Positions 55,192-63,285 of a DNA stretch of 64,000 nucleotides are shown here, in pieces. The stretch is from Oscillospiraceae bacterium (GTDB lineage: Bacteria > Bacillota > Clostridia > Oscillospirales > Acutalibacteraceae), in the NCBI GenBank assembly GCA_015066245.1, contig SVOS01000001.1, forward strand, positions 186,001 to 250,000, given 5' to 3'. The notes beneath the pieces were generated by a model, which was given only the letters and a program-made list of their open reading frames with translations, searched no databases and was not told the origin of the DNA. Each line of letters opens with the position of its first letter. Position 1 is the first letter of the stretch. The translations under genes and the position numbers were made by a program.

Positions 55192-56016
55192 ATGATATTT
55201 TCTAAAACCAAGGATGAAAGAAAAGTTCTTGATATACCCATAATCTGTATCCGCCCCAACAAAACCCAACCCCGAAAAAATTTTGATGAAGAAGAGCTCA
55301 TGAGTCTGGCACAATCTATATCTCAAAGCGGTATTCTTCAGCCTTTGACTGTACGCAAGCTTAACGAAAACGAGTACGAGCTAATAGCTGGCGAGCGAAG
55401 GTTGAGAGCCTCAATTCTTGCAGGTCTTAAGAGTGTGCCTTGTGTACTTTATAAATGCTCCGATATGGACTCGGCAATATTCGCACTGATTGAAAATCTT
55501 CAGCGTTCTGACCTTAATATGTTTGAAGAAGCGAGAGGAATCAGCAGATTAATAAGAAAATATAACATTACTCAGGAAGAAGCAGCCATAAAGCTGGGGA
55601 AAAAGCAGAGTACCATTGCAAATAAGCTGAGACTTCTCAAACTTAGTCTTGAAGAGCAGGACTGGATTTCGCAGGCAGGCCTTTCGGAAAGACACGCCAG
55701 AGCTTTGCTCAGGATAAATGAGGAAGAACTGAGAAAAAAGCTGCTGAGCAGAATAATATCAGAAAGTATGAACGCCAGTGAAACCGAAAAGCTGGTAACC
55801 GATACGTTACTGAGCAACACTCTTCCCGACAAAAAACAAGAGCGAAAATACATCGTCAAAGATCTGAGAATTTTTGTCAATACTATAAACAAAGCCGTCG
55901 ATACCATGAGGCTTTCAGGTATCAACGCCATTGCAAAACGAGTCGACAGTGAGGAATTTATAGAATATACAGTGAAAATTCCAAAAGCTGAAGCAATTAC
56001 GGGTAAAACCGCATAA
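55192..56016 (+). CDS. noc: Nucleoid occlusion protein Noc (ParB-family CTPase)
   Basis: A 274-residue ParB paralogue between rsmG and parA, the conserved place for noc. It has the CTP-binding motif GERRLRAS and the IENLQRSDLN helix, then a helix-turn-helix (TQEEAAIKLGKKQSTIANKLR). Noc blocks division over the nucleoid. I chose the ATG at 55192 with AAGGGAG upstream, giving standard length; the open frame begins 159 bp earlier but that extension looks noncoding. No amphipathic membrane-targeting N-terminus is obvious beyond MIFSKTKDE, and no canonical Noc binding site (ATTTCCCGGGAAAT) was seen. Confidence 0.87.
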   Translation: MIFSKTKDERKVLDIPIICIRPNKTQPRKNFDEEELMSLAQSISQSGILQPLTVRKLNENEYELIAGERRLRASILAGLKSVPCVLYKCSDMDSAIFALIENLQRSDLNMFEEARGISRLIRKYNITQEEAAIKLGKKQSTIANKLRLLKLSLEEQDWISQAGLSERHARALLRINEEELRKKLLSRIISESMNASETEKLVTDTLLSNTLPDKKQERKYIVKDLRIFVNTINKAVDTMRLSGINAIAKRVDSEEFIEYTVKIPKAEAITGKTA

Positions 56017-56131
56017 AAGCGGTTTTGCATACATATTCTCTCAAAGAAAGGAAGTTGAGAACAAGCTTTCCCCTCGGATGCGATGCATCCGCCACTCATA
56101 CCCATTTCCTTATCTGAACCCCTTTGTCAAG
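56017..56131. other. Spacer after noc with small nested hairpin
   Basis: CGGATGC (56075-56081) pairs with GCATCCG (56085-56091) over a 3-nt loop, inside a wider AAGGAA (56048-56053) / TTCCTT (56106-56111) pairing. No coding potential is supported. The remainder of the 510-bp spacer to parA contains a terminator, the dispersed palindromic element and a parS site. Confidence 0.4.
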
Positions 56132-56165
56132 AGCCACACAGCATTGCCACTGCTGTGTGGCTTTT
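56132..56165 (+). terminator. Terminator of noc
   Basis: AGCCACACAGCA (56132-56143) pairs exactly with TGCTGTGTGGCT (56151-56162), followed by TTTGGC. Confidence 0.85.
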
Positions 56166-56195
56166 GGCATTATATAAAAGCTTATCAATAAATTC

Positions 56196-56363
56196 AAAAT
56201 CGAAAGTCAACAATGCTCGGCTTACTGTGAAATCACGCCTTGTTCATTGTTGCTGACCTTCCGAGTTTTCTTCGCCCTCAACAAAATCACGCAGCTGAAT
56301 AAATCAGCTCTTGCGATTTTGTGTTCGTGCTAAAAAATCGAAAGGCAACAATGCTCGGCGTAC
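56196..56363. repeat. Dispersed palindromic element, copy 2, with an extra half-unit
   Basis: Positions 56232-56363 match copy 1 at 25870-26002. It begins ATCACGCCT, has a central hairpin AAAATCACGCAGCTGA with TCAGCTCTTGCGATTTT, and ends with AAAATCGAAAGGCAACAATG. A second AAAATCGAAAGTCAACAATG segment at 56196-56215 precedes it in the same orientation, so the ends form a 26-bp near-direct repeat around an internal inverted copy. It ends 7 bp before a parS site. Confidence 0.8.
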
Positions 56364-56369
56364 TAATAA

Positions 56370-56385
56370 AGTTTCACGTGAAACA
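56370..56385. other. parS centromere site 2 (upstream of parA)
   Basis: GTTTCACGTGAAAC (56371-56384) is the perfect 14-bp palindromic core of parS, with A on both sides. It lies about 140 bp upstream of the parA start. Confidence 0.95.
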
Positions 56386-56526
56386 AATATATGATTTACT
56401 GTTAAACATCCAAAAATTTTAATAAAATAAGGATTTCCTCTTTAATTTTGCTTATATATGTGATAAAATACTCTTTATTAAGACGAAAAAACGAAAATTA
56501 AGGAAAATTTGAAAGGTGATATTGAT

Positions 56527-57291
56527 TTGGCGAAGGTAATTGCAGTATCTAATCAGAAAGGCGGAGTTGGCAAAACCACCTCAGCCGTTAATCTTGCCGC
56601 AGTTTTCGGAGCTCTTGGCAAGAGAGTTTTGCTTGTTGATACCGACCCCCAGGGCAATGCCACAAGCGGTGTGGGTATTGACAGAAGAAAGACAAAAGGT
56701 TCTTCTTACGACATAATTGTTGATGGCAAAAGTGTTTCTGAATGTCTTATTAAAACAGAGTTCAAAAACCTCGACATTATTCCCTCCAGCCTTGACCTGG
56801 CAGCGGCTGAGCTTGAGATTGTAGACAGAAATCACAGAGAAAGCCTTCTTAAGGCAGCTCTTGCTCCTGTTAAGGCTAATTATGACTACATTTTAATCGA
56901 TTGTCCCCCATCGCTGGGACTTATTACAACAAATGCATTATGCGCCGCTGATACGGTTTTGCTTCCTATTCAGTGTGAGTATTATGCTCTCGAGGGTTTG
57001 TCTCAGCTTATGAACTCCGTAAGACGTGTAAAGCGTATGTATAATCCCAGACTTGATATCGAGGGTGTTGTGCTTACAATGTATGACGGCAGACTTAACC
57101 TTACTCAGCAGGTTGTTGCCGAAGTAAAAAAATACTTTCCAAAGAAAGTGTACTCAACTCCTATTCCCAGAGGCGTCAGAATTTCAGAAGCTCCAAGCTA
57201 CGGTATGCCTGTAATTTATTATGACAAGAGCTGCAAGGGCTCAGAGGCATATATGGCACTGGGTAAGGAAATTCTTAAGAAGGAGAAATAA
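56527..57291 (+). CDS. parA: Chromosome partitioning ATPase ParA (Soj)
   Basis: A 254-residue deviant-Walker ATPase. The P-loop KGGVGKTT is at residues 11-18, VDTDPQGNATSG follows, and IDCPPSLGLIT is the Walker B/switch II region. ParA coats the nucleoid and is stimulated by ParB to segregate origins. The start is TTG at 56527, with AAAGGTGAT 6 bases upstream; another in-frame TTG at 56509 lies over the Shine-Dalgarno sequence and is unlikely. parB begins 1 bp after its stop. Confidence 0.96.
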   Translation: MAKVIAVSNQKGGVGKTTSAVNLAAVFGALGKRVLLVDTDPQGNATSGVGIDRRKTKGSSYDIIVDGKSVSECLIKTEFKNLDIIPSSLDLAAAELEIVDRNHRESLLKAALAPVKANYDYILIDCPPSLGLITTNALCAADTVLLPIQCEYYALEGLSQLMNSVRRVKRMYNPRLDIEGVVLTMYDGRLNLTQQVVAEVKKYFPKKVYSTPIPRGVRISEAPSYGMPVIYYDKSCKGSEAYMALGKEILKKEK

Positions 57292-57292
57292 T

Positions 57293-58162
57293 ATGGCTAA
57301 GAAAAAATCTGGTCTTGGCAAAGGTATAGATGCCATTTTTATGGAAAATGAAACCGAAAGCCGCGACTCGGTGGTGGTTCTGGGTATTGACGAGATATCC
57401 CCTAACCGCAGTCAGCCTCGTACAGAGTTTGACCCCGAGGCACTGGCAGAGCTTACAGACAGTATCAGCAAACATGGTGTGCTCCAGCCTATTCTGGTAC
57501 GTCCTCTTATTGCAGGCGGATATCAGATTGTAGCAGGCGAAAGACGTTACAGAGCATCCTTGCAGGCAGGACTTTCGGAGATTCCTGCCATTATCCGTGA
57601 GCTTGACGACAAAGAGACAATGGAGATTGCTCTTATCGAAAACTTACAGAGAAAAGACCTTACTGCAGTTGAAGAAGCTTTAGGCTACGATGCTTTGATG
57701 AAAAATCACGGCTTTACACAGGAAGAAGTTGCAGATGCCGTGGGAAAGTCAAGGTCAGCAGTTGCAAATGCTCTGAGACTTCTTACTTTGCCCGATGCTG
57801 TAATTGAGCTTATTAAAGAAGGCAAACTCAGTGCAGGCCACGCAAGAGCATTGGTAAGCATCGAGGATGAGGAAATTTCCATCAAACTTGCAAATGAAAT
57901 CGTTGACAACGGCTTGTCTGTGCGTGCAGTAGAATCCCTTGCAAAGAATGTTCAGAAGAAAAAGAAAGTCAAAGAAACCGACGGCAGAAAGTCAAAGAAA
58001 CCCACATATTTTGCCGAGGTGGAGATGGCACTTTCCGAGAATATGGGCAGACGTGTAGTTGTAACTGCTGCCAAAAACGGCACAGGCGGTACAATTTCCA
58101 TAGATTTTTATTCAGATGATGAGCTTAAGGCAATTGCAAACCGCATTGCCGAAGTGGATTAA
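57293..58162 (+). CDS. parB: Chromosome partitioning protein ParB (Spo0J)
   Basis: A 289-residue ParB clamp protein with CTP-binding GERRYRASLQAG, the IENLQRKDLTAVEEA segment, helix-turn-helix FTQEEVADAVGKSRSAVANA (exactly 20) and a C-terminal dimerisation domain after a basic linker (KKKKVKETDGRKSKK). It binds the two parS sites in this window. The ATG at 57293 has AAGGAG 6 bases upstream, inside the end of parA. Confidence 0.96.
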   Translation: MAKKKSGLGKGIDAIFMENETESRDSVVVLGIDEISPNRSQPRTEFDPEALAELTDSISKHGVLQPILVRPLIAGGYQIVAGERRYRASLQAGLSEIPAIIRELDDKETMEIALIENLQRKDLTAVEEALGYDALMKNHGFTQEEVADAVGKSRSAVANALRLLTLPDAVIELIKEGKLSAGHARALVSIEDEEISIKLANEIVDNGLSVRAVESLAKNVQKKKKVKETDGRKSKKPTYFAEVEMALSENMGRRVVVTAAKNGTGGTISIDFYSDDELKAIANRIAEVD

Positions 58163-58200
58163 TTTTGATATAACTTGTATTTACACAGGAGGATATAAAG

Positions 58201-59490
58201 ATGATTGATATTAAATTTTTGAGAGAAAATCCCGAAGCAGTAAAGGAAAATATCCGCAAAAAGTTTCAGGACAACAAGCTTCCCCTTGTTGACGAGGTAA
58301 TTGAGCTTGATAAGCAGAGCCGTCAGGCAAAAGGCGAGGCTGATGCATTAAGAGCAGAGCGTAACAAGTACTCAAAGCAGATTGGTGCTTTAATGGGTCA
58401 GGGCAAACGTGAAGAGGCTGAGGCTATGAAAAAGCTTGTTACAGAAAAGGGTGACGAGCTCGCAGCACTTGAGAAGAAGGAAGCTGAGCTTTCAGAGCGT
58501 GTTAAGACAATTATGATGACAATTCCCAACATTATCGACCCCTCTGTTCCTATCGGCAAGGATGACTCTGAGAATGTTGAGGTACAGCGTTACGGTGAGC
58601 CTGTTACTCCCGATTTTGAGGTTCCCTATCATACAGAGATTATGGAGCGTTTCTGCGGTATTGACCTTGATGCTGCAAGAAAGGTTGCAGGTAATGGTTT
58701 TTACTATCTCATGGGTGACATCGCAAGACTTCACTCTGCTGTTATCTCCTATGCAAGAGATTTTATGATTGACCGCGGATTTACTTATTGCGTTCCTCCC
58801 TTTATGATTCGTGCAGAGGTTGTAACAGGTGTTATGAGCTTTGCTGAGATGGATGCTATGATGTATAAGATTGAGGGCGAGGACCTTTATCTTATCGGTA
58901 CAAGCGAGCATTCTATGATTGGTAAATTTATCGACACAATCACTCCCGAGAAGGAGCTTCCCTATACTCTCACAAGCTACAGCCCCTGCTTCAGAAAAGA
59001 AAAGGGTGCTCACGGTATTGAGGAGAGAGGCGTATATCGTATTCACCAGTTTGAAAAGCAGGAAATGATAGTTGTTTGTAAGCCTGAGGACAGCCCCAAG
59101 TATTTTGATGTTCTATGGCAGAACACAGTTGACCTTTTCAGAAGTCTTGATATTCCCGTAAGAACACTTGAGTGTTGCTCAGGCGACCTTGCAGACCTTA
59201 AGGTTAAGTCCATTGACGTTGAGGCATGGTCTCCCAGACAGCAGAAGTATTTTGAAGTTGGCTCATGCTCAAATCTCGGCGATGCTCAGGCAAGACGTCT
59301 TAAGATTCGCGTAAATGGCGAAGATAACAACAAATACTTTGCTCATACTCTTAACAATACTGTTGTTGCTCCTCCCAGAATGCTTATTGCTTTCTTAGAG
59401 AATAACTTAAACGCAGATGGTTCTGTTAATATTCCTGTAGCTCTCAGACCCTATATGGGCGGTAAAGAGAAGCTTACTCCCTGTAAATAA
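58201..59490 (+). CDS. serS: Seryl-tRNA synthetase
   Basis: A 429-residue class II synthetase charging tRNA-Ser. The N-terminal coiled-coil arm (about 40-100, RQAKGEADALRAERNKYSKQ region) binds the long variable arm of tRNA-Ser; the catalytic core shows TSEHSMIG, SPCFRKEKGAHG (motif 2) and TLNNTVVAPPRMLIAFLENN (motif 3, 20 residues). AGGAGG precedes the ATG. No T-box leader fits in the 38-bp gap after parB, and none is seen. Confidence 0.98.
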   Translation: MIDIKFLRENPEAVKENIRKKFQDNKLPLVDEVIELDKQSRQAKGEADALRAERNKYSKQIGALMGQGKREEAEAMKKLVTEKGDELAALEKKEAELSERVKTIMMTIPNIIDPSVPIGKDDSENVEVQRYGEPVTPDFEVPYHTEIMERFCGIDLDAARKVAGNGFYYLMGDIARLHSAVISYARDFMIDRGFTYCVPPFMIRAEVVTGVMSFAEMDAMMYKIEGEDLYLIGTSEHSMIGKFIDTITPEKELPYTLTSYSPCFRKEKGAHGIEERGVYRIHQFEKQEMIVVCKPEDSPKYFDVLWQNTVDLFRSLDIPVRTLECCSGDLADLKVKSIDVEAWSPRQQKYFEVGSCSNLGDAQARRLKIRVNGEDNNKYFAHTLNNTVVAPPRMLIAFLENNLNADGSVNIPVALRPYMGGKEKLTPCK

Positions 59491-59495
59491 TAACG

Positions 59496-59527
59496 ACCGC
59501 CCGAAATTTCTTTCGGGCGGTTTAATA
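59496..59527 (+). terminator. Terminator of serS
   Basis: ACCGCCCGAAA (59496-59506) pairs with TTTCGGGCGGT (59511-59521), followed by TTAATATT. Confidence 0.88.
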
Positions 59528-59569
59528 TTATATAGAATATAAATGTATTATAATCAAGGAGGAATTTTC

Positions 59570-60736
59570 GTGAAACCATTAAAAAGTATACTTGCTGTAT
59601 TATTGTGCTTAACCATAGTTGTGGCACTTTGCATTCCTTGTTTTGCAGCTCCTGAAACAGATGGCGTTGATGCAGAATTTATGTATAAGCTCTACATCAC
59701 GGATATGCTCTATAACGACATGATTACCTCCGGCAAAAGCCGCGACGAGCTTCTTGAGAAACGAGCCGACGAGCTTGGACTCAGCGATATCAGAGCTTAT
59801 GAAATAGAGCTGGAGTGTGGTCTTCACCCCGTTATTTATACAAAAGACGAGCTGCCTCTGCCCTCTACAACTGCTACTGAGCCTGCAGAAACCGAGACAA
59901 CTCCCATAACAACCGTAGAGCCTACAGAAATTACTACGACTCCGTCTGCATCTGTTCCTACGGATAATGTAACCGAGCCCTCTGAGCCTGCAAATACATC
60001 AACTTCCGAAACAGAAGACCAGGAAACAGGAACAAACAGATACTACTTCTACAAGCCGGGCTATTGGTTAGAAAACGAGTACTCTGACACAGTAGGTATC
60101 GACTGGTGGGACGACGATACAGACGCACCTTCGGCATGGCCCGGATATGAGGCTAAAAAAGCTGATTTTGAGGGCGTTTATTACTATGATGTGCCAAAAG
60201 ATGTAACTACAATTATTTGGAATAACTTTGTTGACGGCTCAAACTCCGAAACTGATATTTATCAATATCTGTATCAGACAAAAAATATACCCACCGAGTA
60301 CTATGATCCCGGTGAGTGCGTATTATATCCAAATGGTACAGAGTCCTTTGACGGTATGATATTTATTTGTAATGGTATGGTATATTCTAGCGATTATAGT
60401 GTTTTAAAAGATGTATATATCGGTGAGTGGTATTATTACTACGGCAACGGTGAGTATGGAATTACTCCGAAAAAGAGTGAGGATTTCTATTCTTCTTCCT
60501 TTCTTACAGATGTTCCCGATTCTGATGAATTTGATAAAAGTATTATCCCCATTTTCGGTGATGTAAATATTGATAGCAAGCTTAATATTAAGGATGCTAC
60601 GATAATTCAGAAGTATATTGCTATGCTTTGGGCATTTGACAAGATTAAGTTATATCTTGCAGATATTAATAAAGACTTTGTTATAAATATAAAGGATGCA
60701 ACAACTATCCAGAAAAAGCTTGCAAACATAATCTGA
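59570..60736 (+). CDS. Secreted protein with starch-binding-like module and C-terminal type I dockerin
   Basis: A 388-residue exported protein. The signal peptide covers residues 1-28 (cleavage near CFAAPE). A helical region (30-95) precedes a Thr/Pro/Glu-rich linker (100-150). Then comes a carbohydrate-binding-like module (TNRYYFYKPGYWLEN, AWPGYEAKK, TTIIWNNFVDG) of the kind seen in amylosome proteins. The C-terminal dockerin (about 328-388) has two calcium loops, DVNIDSKLNIKD and DINKDFVINIKD. The start is GTG at 59570 with AAGGAGG upstream. The dockerin is very similar to that of the protein at 36319, suggesting the same cohesin partner. Confidence 0.87.
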   Translation: MKPLKSILAVLLCLTIVVALCIPCFAAPETDGVDAEFMYKLYITDMLYNDMITSGKSRDELLEKRADELGLSDIRAYEIELECGLHPVIYTKDELPLPSTTATEPAETETTPITTVEPTEITTTPSASVPTDNVTEPSEPANTSTSETEDQETGTNRYYFYKPGYWLENEYSDTVGIDWWDDDTDAPSAWPGYEAKKADFEGVYYYDVPKDVTTIIWNNFVDGSNSETDIYQYLYQTKNIPTEYYDPGECVLYPNGTESFDGMIFICNGMVYSSDYSVLKDVYIGEWYYYYGNGEYGITPKKSEDFYSSSFLTDVPDSDEFDKSIIPIFGDVNIDSKLNIKDATIIQKYIAMLWAFDKIKLYLADINKDFVINIKDATTIQKKLANII

Positions 60737-60746
60737 ATATAATAGT

Positions 60747-60778
60747 AAAAGCTTCCCTTTTTCGGGAAGCTTTTATTC
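60747..60778. terminator. Bidirectional terminator between convergent genes
   Basis: AAAAGCTTCCC (60747-60757) pairs with GGGAAGCTTTT (60764-60774), with T-rich flanks on plus and an ACTATTATATT tract on minus. Confidence 0.88.
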
Positions 60779-60798
60779 TTATAAATTATATAAAACTA

Positions 60799-61524
60799 TC
60801 AGAATTTGAATTCTTCTGCGGATTCTTCGTCCACAGAATTGATAGCATCTTCTATTCTTTTGAGAATATCGTCGTATTCCTCGAGAACTTCTTCGTCGGA
60901 TTTGTGAACGCTGGAGGATTTGGACTCTTTCTCATATTTCTTCTGTTCTTTTTTCTCGGCTTTCTTATCTGCTTTTGCTTTGGATTTTTCTTTGATGTCC
61001 TTTGCTTTCTCCTTAGCTTTTTCAGAAATATCCGCAGCTTTGTCTTTTGCCTTGATGCCTAAGTCAGCGGCTTTGTCCTTGGCCTTGATAGAGAGGTCTT
61101 CTGCTTTGGCAGATGCCTTTGCTGCAAATTCCGAGCCTTTTTCCTTTGCAAAGTTTTTTGCATCCTTTGCCTTTTCTAAGGCGGCATCTTTTGCGGCATT
61201 TACAGTGTCGCTGAGCTTTTCTTCAAAAGCCTTTGTGCATTCATCCACAGACGCAGCAACTTTAAGGTTGTCATATCTTACCTTTGCTCGGAGAATTCTT
61301 GCCTCCAGCTTCTTGGCTTCTTCAACCAAAGACTCCCGTCTTTTTTTATCTCCGCCTGTTACATCAATTCTGCCGATTCTGGAATAAATGAAATCAAGCT
61401 GTCTCTTATCCTGAAGCATAACATCAAGAAGACGGTTCTGCTGGGATTTTATACGTGCTTTTTCAACGGTTTCCTCAGCCATATCTATCATAAGGGAAAC
61501 AATTTCTTTGCATGTACTTAACAT
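60799..61524 (-). CDS. Long helical, Lys/Ala-rich repeat protein (LEA-like)
   Basis: A 241-residue cytoplasmic protein without signal peptide. Residues 1-90 form an amphipathic helical domain. From 100 to 190 there are 7-11-residue repeats rich in Ala, Lys and Asp (AKDKAADLGIKAKDKAADIS, exactly 20), as in LEA or apolipoprotein-like helices. The tail is acidic (DEEVLEEYDDILKRIEDAIN). GAAAGGAG precedes the ATG. Possible role as desiccation, membrane or nucleic-acid associated scaffold; no specific family recognised. Confidence 0.6.
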   Translation of the reverse strand: MLSTCKEIVSLMIDMAEETVEKARIKSQQNRLLDVMLQDKRQLDFIYSRIGRIDVTGGDKKRRESLVEEAKKLEARILRAKVRYDNLKVAASVDECTKAFEEKLSDTVNAAKDAALEKAKDAKNFAKEKGSEFAAKASAKAEDLSIKAKDKAADLGIKAKDKAADISEKAKEKAKDIKEKSKAKADKKAEKKEQKKYEKESKSSSVHKSDEEVLEEYDDILKRIEDAINSVDEESAEEFKF

Positions 61525-61568
61525 AAAAATAAACTCCTTTCGGAAATCTTGTCTTTCATAGTATTAAC

Positions 61569-61597
61569 ATTATCGCATTAATTAGCAATAAAATCAA
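61569..61597 (-). promoter_or_regulatory. Promoter of the helical repeat-protein gene
   Basis: On the minus strand TTGATT (61597-61592), a 17-bp spacer and GATAAT (61574-61569). It is divergent from the promoter at 61617. Confidence 0.6.
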
Positions 61598-61616
61598 CAA
61601 AAATTTTGTCGCCCTA

Positions 61617-61645
61617 TTGGTTTAGGATGAATTTTGTGATATAAT
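61617..61645 (+). promoter_or_regulatory. Promoter of the CpXC-protein gene
   Basis: TTGGTT (61617-61622), a 17-bp spacer and TATAAT (61640-61645), 29 bp before the start codon. Confidence 0.6.
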
Positions 61646-61674
61646 TAAATATATTTTCTAAGGAGTATATGAAT

Positions 61675-62367
61675 ATGGCAAATGTAGTTGTTAAGAAAAT
61701 TGCCTGCCCAAAGTGCAGCGAAACAACAGATGCAAAGCTTTTTATGAGCATTAATGCTACCAATGAGCCTACACTGAGAGGCGATATTTTAGACGAAAAG
61801 CTTCTGAAGTGGCGATGCTCAGCCTGCGGATATGAGGCAAGACTTACATATCCCCTTTTATATAACGACATGAAAAACCGCTTTATGGTCTATCTTATTC
61901 CCGAGGCAGACCGCTTTCAGCTTGAGGACGTAGAGCTTGAGCAGAAGTACGAGCGTCTTAAAGGCATCAGAAAGCGTCTGGCACCTGACTTCAATGTTTT
62001 CAAAGAAAAGGTGTTTATCTTTGAGTCGGGGCTTGATGATATGGCGGTGGAGATTACAAAGCTTGTAATCAGCGAGATTGTAGCCAAAAAATATGGTATC
62101 AAGCACGTTGAGGAAGGATATCTCTCAATGTATGACAGAGAGAAAAACACCATGGGTTTTACCTTCTTTGTAGGCAAAGAGCGTGAGCCCTATGTTCAGT
62201 CTGCTCGTCTTGAGATTTACGGCAAATCTGTTGGTATCGTATCAGAGCTTGCAATCAAGGACAAGAAAATCAGCGGGTTTATCAAGATTGACCGCGAATG
62301 GGCAGAAAATGTCCTCTACAGATACAAGAGGATGAAGCAGCTTGGCAAAAGTGCAGAGGAAGAATAA
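61675..62367 (+). CDS. CpXC domain protein
   Basis: A 230-residue cytoplasmic protein with an N-terminal zinc-ribbon: CPKCSE near residue 10 and CSACGYEA near 46, characteristic of the CpXC domain. The rest is a mixed alpha/beta domain (EYFKEKV-like helix, then LSMYDREKNTMGFTFFVGKE, 20 residues). AAGGAG lies 9 bases before the ATG at 61675; an ATG 6 bp earlier is too close. CpXC proteins have no known activity. It is 3 bp before the acetyltransferase gene, so the two are co-transcribed. Confidence 0.8.
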   Translation: MANVVVKKIACPKCSETTDAKLFMSINATNEPTLRGDILDEKLLKWRCSACGYEARLTYPLLYNDMKNRFMVYLIPEADRFQLEDVELEQKYERLKGIRKRLAPDFNVFKEKVFIFESGLDDMAVEITKLVISEIVAKKYGIKHVEEGYLSMYDREKNTMGFTFFVGKEREPYVQSARLEIYGKSVGIVSELAIKDKKISGFIKIDREWAENVLYRYKRMKQLGKSAEEE

Positions 62368-62370
62368 AAT

Positions 62371-62961
62371 ATGACTGAAAAAGAAAAAATGCTGAATACT
62401 CTCCCCTATGTGGGATGGGACCCGGAGCTTGAAGAAGAAAAAGCAAGAGTCCGTGAGCTGGTGTATGAGTATAATAACTCAAGACCCGCTGAGCGTGAAA
62501 AGCGAAATGAGCTAATCACCAAAATTTTAGGCTCTCGCAAGAATAATGCCTTTATGGAGCCGCCTTTTCATTGCGACTACGGATACAATATTCATGTTGG
62601 TGAGAATTTTTATGCAAATTTCAATCTGACAATTCTCGATTGCAGCAAAGTTACAATTGGCGACAATGTGCTTATTGCACCTAATGTTACAATTACTGCT
62701 GCAGGTCATCCAATACATCCCGAAATGCGAAAGGTTGCAGAGTATGCCGCACCGGTAAAAATCGGCGATGATGTGTGGATTGGTGCAGGAGTTATCGTAA
62801 ACCCCGGTGTTACCATCGGCTCGGGCTCGGTAATCGGCTCAGGCTCAGTGGTTACAAAGGATATTCCGCCTATGGTGGTGGCTGTGGGCAACCCCTGCAG
62901 AGTCCTCAGAGAAATCACCGAAGAAGACAAACAGTATTATTTTAAGAAAATGAAATTTTAG
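62371..62961 (+). CDS. maa: Sugar O-acetyltransferase (maltose/galactoside acetyltransferase type)
   Basis: A 196-residue left-handed beta-helix acetyltransferase. The family signatures are the N-terminal helix, PPFHCDYGYNIHVGENFYAN (20 residues), AGHPIHPEMR with the catalytic His, and the hexapeptide repeats IGDDVWIGAGVIVNPGVTIG (20). It transfers acetyl from acetyl-CoA to the 6-OH of sugars such as maltose or galactosides, in a detoxification role. The symbol is by family; the sugar is not determined. Confidence 0.93.
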   Translation: MTEKEKMLNTLPYVGWDPELEEEKARVRELVYEYNNSRPAEREKRNELITKILGSRKNNAFMEPPFHCDYGYNIHVGENFYANFNLTILDCSKVTIGDNVLIAPNVTITAAGHPIHPEMRKVAEYAAPVKIGDDVWIGAGVIVNPGVTIGSGSVIGSGSVVTKDIPPMVVAVGNPCRVLREITEEDKQYYFKKMKF

Positions 62962-63027
62962 CAAAAAGTAAGTAATGCTGATTTTAAATTGATATACTTA
63001 ATGGGTGTTGATAAAATAAAATAAGAA

Positions 63028-63080
63028 AAAAGAGAGAACAAAGCGCATATTGATATCTGCAATGTTCTCTCTTTTATTTT
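63028..63080. terminator. Terminator of the acetyltransferase gene
   Basis: AAAAGAGAGAACA (63028-63040) pairs with TGTTCTCTCTTTT (63063-63075) over a 22-nt loop, with ATTTTAGG after it on plus and TTTATTTTATT on minus. Confidence 0.8.
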
Positions 63081-63087
63081 AGGTTTA

Positions 63088-63284
63088 GCGATATATTCGT
63101 AAGCGAATGCGATATAATCTCATTTCAGTCGATTGCGATATACTGAGCAATAACTCAGTGCGATATGATATAAATCCTCATTTGCGTAGCAAATATATCG
63201 CACGCAAAGCGTATATCGTATTGAGCATCAATATATCGCAAATCCCTTAAGGATTTATATCGCTTGCGTGATTTTATCACGCAA
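63088..63284. repeat. Hairpin array with GCGATATA/ATATCGC flanks
   Basis: Four GCGATAT(A) units (63088, 63109, 63135, 63160) in the left half face four ATATCG(C) units (63195, 63213, 63233, 63257) in the right half. Between them lie different short palindromes: TTCG...CGAA, CTGAG...CTCAG, ATTTGC...GCAAAT, ACGC...GCGT, ATTGA...TCAAT, AAATCC...GGATTT. The last hairpin, TTGCGTGAT...ATCACGCAA (63264-63284), abuts the stop codon of the next gene. Flanks are conserved and stem sequences differ. It accounts for most of the 324-bp spacer at 62962-63285. Confidence 0.8.
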
Positions 63285-63285
63285 C

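Noticed and set aside
58163..58200. T-box leader for serS
   Set aside because: Only 38 bp lie between parB and serS, too short, and no T-box core sequence is present.
63088..63284. Possible CRISPR array
   Set aside because: Repeat units are 7-8 bp, occur in opposite orientations in the two halves, and the spacers are palindromes. No cas gene is nearby.
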